Source: an uncultured Ruminococcus sp.
GTDB lineage: Bacteria > Bacillota > Clostridia > Oscillospirales > Acutalibacteraceae
Direction: 5' to 3'
DNA length: 64,000 bases
NCBI GenBank assembly: GCA_944412525.1
Contig: CALYBM010000069.1
Span: forward strand, 1-64,000
Positions 62,601-64,000 of the stretch are shown one piece after another. Under the pieces are notes generated by a model. The model was given only the letters and a program-made list of their open reading frames with translations, made no database searches and was not told the origin of the DNA. Position numbers and translations under genes: made by a program. How positions within the stretch are numbered: the stretch's first letter is position 1; every line of letters starts with the position of its first letter.

Positions 62601-64000
62601 GAATCAATCAGCGGTGCTGACAGCCGTGTTGACGGTCAGTGGTTCTATTCAAAGTCAATTCAGGAAGTAACAGGTTCTACTATGGTTCAGTATGCAGATT
62701 CTTCCGATTCTGATGTTTGGACAACTGATACTGAAGGTGTAACAGGCAACACTGCAACGATTGCAGGTCAGACATCTGTTACTGTTACTCGTAACACTTC
62801 TGTTGAGCTTTCTGCAAATCCCGGCGACGGATATATGTTTGTTGAATGGGGATACCTTGATGCAGACGGAAACTACAAGGCTTTCTCAGTAAATGCGAAT
62901 CAGCAGGTTACAAGTGTTATCCTCGATAAATCTTACACATTTGTTGCAAGATTTGTTAAAGTTTCCGATCAGACATTGATTTTCAACCATAATAAGTATA
63001 CAGGTCCCGATGCGCTCGGCGGCGGCGGTTACTATTACTTAACTATTGTTCGCCACGGCACAGACGGTTCTACCGAAACACTTTGTACAAGAGCTGAAAA
63101 CACATATGCGCTTCAGGTTAATCCTGTTGAGGATGAATATTTCACAGTTACTCTGATTACTCACATGATGGGTAATAACCAGTTTGTTAACTGGTATAGA
63201 CTTGACGGAACTGAGTATCAGATAGTTGAGCCTGAGGATGAGGTTGTTCCTGTAAATCAGGAGGTATCGTTCACATTTGATGTTTATGTTGATGATATCT
63301 ATGACAACGAAAAGCTCCTTGTTAACACATTTAACTATTACTCAGATATTGCTTCTGTAACTGCTGAAGCTGTACTTAACTATGAGTACATTGACAGATT
63401 CGGAAGTGAAAAGACTTATACTGTTAATATAACACTTGATGACGTTTATATTGATCAGTACGGTTATAAAATCATTGATAACTTAATCTACTTTAATGCT
63501 CCTTACATTGATGACCTTTACAAGAACTGTACTTGGGAGATCACTGATCAGAAGTATACTACAGTAGGTACAACAGCTACTCTTAAGGCAACACAGGTTT
63601 CTAAGCCTTGCAATGTTACAATTACCTTAAGCGAGGGCGACATAGCAACTCCTATCAATAATATTCCTTACAACTCATATCTAACAAAAGAAGACGGTTC
63701 GTTCTATTCTTGTGATGATCCAAACTTCTCATACTGGATTGTTTATGAGTTTGGTACAAATAAGGAAGTAGCAAAATGCTTCTCTAAGGAGTTCAACCTC
63801 AAGATTGTTGACGATTACGATATCGTTGCAGTATTCGGTGATCCTGCTGAAACCTCAATGTCAATCGGTACTCCGACATACTCAAGAGAGCAGTATACTG
63901 ACGAGGCAGGCAACAAGTATGACTACTTATACGCTGATTTCATAGTATCGGTTATGGACAGCAAATACACTCTGCTTAATTCTACATCTGATTCTGATCC
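59622..64000 (+). CDS. Giant secreted modular protein (3' end outside window)
   Basis: The frame is open from ATG 59622 (GGAGGT upstream) through base 64000: at least 1459 residues without a stop. Signal peptide (about 1-36, SIVLSLMMVISTLLVGVVAADA) closely resembles that of the CotH protein. Next comes a CBM26-like module (about 38-160, TIDVYFKNTVGWNQVYAYF). The module shared with the CotH protein follows (about 165-304, YYIGGRFRVKDADGAY, ELTDDDGDGIYTL, IHTGNGINSEWYG), then two InlB-type repeats (about 312-464), a long Tyr/Asn/Thr-rich region without recognised domains, and a third InlB-like repeat (about 1040-1115). No cohesin, dockerin or catalytic domain is seen so far. Probably a starch- or surface-binding adhesin. 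Confidence 0.88.
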   Translation, partial: MRHNLKRIGNKTLSIVLSLMMVISTLLVGVVAADAASGTIDVYFKNTVGWNQVYAYFYNSNYWDNSKGTGSSGIAGGPIQMQKVDGTDDIYKCTYTGNYSGYISFTRDSQPNYGNFWQTQAVYRGDFSVDKPLFTPDTNSSGTYNETVYYSNGSWSTYSTEPAETHYYIGGRFRVKDADGAYKYTYDSSLWGPSSTNIELTDDDGDGIYTLNTNCTIAELSETVQGTSEALPLYFFIHTGNGINSEWYGQTGAVFDDDISFVTLSAQGAGTSTDNFNGLVRFNGTSQFGTVVLKYNPETLELSYELQGLGEQYAVNIGTQDNCTISVDPQSAYEGQTVTVTVAPNEGYLCTGVTVDPVTEVSGSGNTYTFKMPASDVTVSATTRAAETYSVTASVNNEAMGSVSVTPSNTVTEGTSVTVTASANTGYAFKEWQVVSGTYAGDLTSSEITFVPTDDVELMAVFEESLGEETGTYLLVTTNHNNRPSTWAGNMLILPVYNVSGTYTAYLETTLNSTINYYFGLSTTQDVSGMVNVTGVSYVTNGSVSAYAQNYNNDNGRNYNFSYFRVSNPNVNKITFEFSSITSGNGNITYTLTASEDTTPEDPNKVTINAKDGTIVDNVSTTSDYGSTTLLSGYDEVVSDDPNVHYSVYTATKGNMIRIQTQVATPYYNAGYYVAAYVINGVTVEAVSQGNGRYEASYLLSESMTSKSLEITPVYYNTNIEKNDDYITFYVDASEVLNDDYASKLAGNTLATYTYYYTGGAGADGDPNANEGDGAYPGQPMLRENNGKYYTKVAKYYYNAQGEKTEYAISGVVVSNYSNDKLHNQFMVAEGKANAQTYDYDDLVQIDRNAYDVVEFKMQYSKNETNQSILLQNATNNPDLTSTKVDLSQFTANNGWDMIVDYDGNATSLLGNLLTEEDMAKDELRIVSVGNQNIAGHGQWSTVWYVFDKDGNYITRGVPSDFLPRLNGTDENTAAYKAIEAAGYANSPAYVSFESISGADSRVDGQWFYSKSIQEVTGSTMVQYADSSDSDVWTTDTEGVTGNTATIAGQTSVTVTRNTSVELSANPGDGYMFVEWGYLDADGNYKAFSVNANQQVTSVILDKSYTFVARFVKVSDQTLIFNHNKYTGPDALGGGGYYYLTIVRHGTDGSTETLCTRAENTYALQVNPVEDEYFTVTLITHMMGNNQFVNWYRLDGTEYQIVEPEDEVVPVNQEVSFTFDVYVDDIYDNEKLLVNTFNYYSDIASVTAEAVLNYEYIDRFGSEKTYTVNITLDDVYIDQYGYKIIDNLIYFNAPYIDDLYKNCTWEITDQKYTTVGTTATLKATQVSKPCNVTITLSEGDIATPINNIPYNSYLTKEDGSFYSCDDPNFSYWIVYEFGTNKEVAKCFSKEFNLKIVDDYDIVAVFGDPAETSMSIGTPTYSREQYTDEAGNKYDYLYADFIVSVMDSKYTLLNSTSDSD

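Noticed and set aside
59622..64000. Short antisense and alternate-frame ORFs that might suggest non-coding or broken DNA at the right end.
   Set aside because: One plus-strand frame stays open for the whole stretch with signal peptide, conserved modules and a good ribosome binding site; the others are shadows.
55100..64000. Cohesin modules that would make one of the giant proteins a scaffoldin.
   Set aside because: No cohesin-like pattern was seen in either protein; only CBM-like, Ig/InlB-like, CotH and dockerin parts. The unseen C-terminus of the second protein could still hold one.

Overview
The window reads as one contiguous chromosomal segment of a low-to-moderate GC, spore-lineage Firmicute of the Ruminococcus group. 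The best guess is a starch-degrading, Ruminococcus bromii-like organism. This rests on three things: the Firmicutes gene orders nadK-argR-recN, recJ-rel-dtd and spoVB(yabM)-mazG-rqcP; a sporulation gene (spoIIR) and a SpoIIM-like gene; and secreted starch-active proteins ending in type I dockerins, the hallmark of an amylosome. The species call is inference. No tRNA, rRNA, insertion sequence, prophage, CRISPR array or attachment site was seen.

Layout. 0-9.2 kb: a plus-strand housekeeping block (nadK 3' end, argR, recN, recJ, rel, dtd, a metallo-hydrolase, hemZ) with tight or overlapping junctions. 9.3-13.2 kb: a zinc-ribbon protein, a SpoVB/YabM-like flippase, mazG, hup, rqcP. 13.2-16.0 kb: a lipoprotein, then groES-groEL under a perfect CIRCE operator. 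16.0-18.0 kb: an unusual trio of a PqqD-like protein, an S24/S26 peptidase-like protein and a nucleotidyltransferase. 18.1-21.4 kb (minus strand): a polytopic glycosyltransferase-like protein, a variant gpsA, a probable 6S RNA and a DUF1292 protein. 21.5-23.9 kb: a candidate small RNA, then a sugar-phosphate transferase and an O-antigen ligase/polymerase. 24.0-29.7 kb: nadE, an unknown protein, an Lrp regulator, an aminotransferase, ispE, spoIIR. 29.8-36.7 kb: addB-addA. 37.0-40.1 kb: a cell-wall-anchored protein and, on the minus strand, a GH13 alpha-amylase with CBM26 and dockerin. 40.2-44.7 kb: mostly minus strand, with an HdeD-like protein, pyrB carrying a PyrI-type zinc tail, tspO, a small helical protein, a C39 peptidase and a HAD phosphatase. 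44.9-49.8 kb: a DUF5685/DnaJ/membrane-protein operon and a multi-SH3b lysozyme-like protein. 49.8-54.6 kb: proC, a SpoIIM-like protein, a YesL-like protein, two related membrane-anchored proteins and an acyltransferase. 55.0-64.0 kb: two very large secreted proteins, the first with CBM26, CotH-kinase and dockerin modules, the second running off the window.

The most interesting part is the right end. A dockerin-bearing protein combines a starch-binding module with a CotH-type protein kinase fold. It lies beside a second giant secreted protein that shares with it an otherwise unrecognised module of about 145 residues, and the dockerin amylase lies 15 kb away. This suggests that a starch-bound surface complex may carry an extracellular kinase. 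Other points of interest are the PqqD/peptidase/nucleotidyltransferase trio, an SH3b domain inserted into a lysozyme domain, a candidate 99-nt small RNA, and several places where a terminator hairpin overlaps the next gene's promoter or ribosome binding site.
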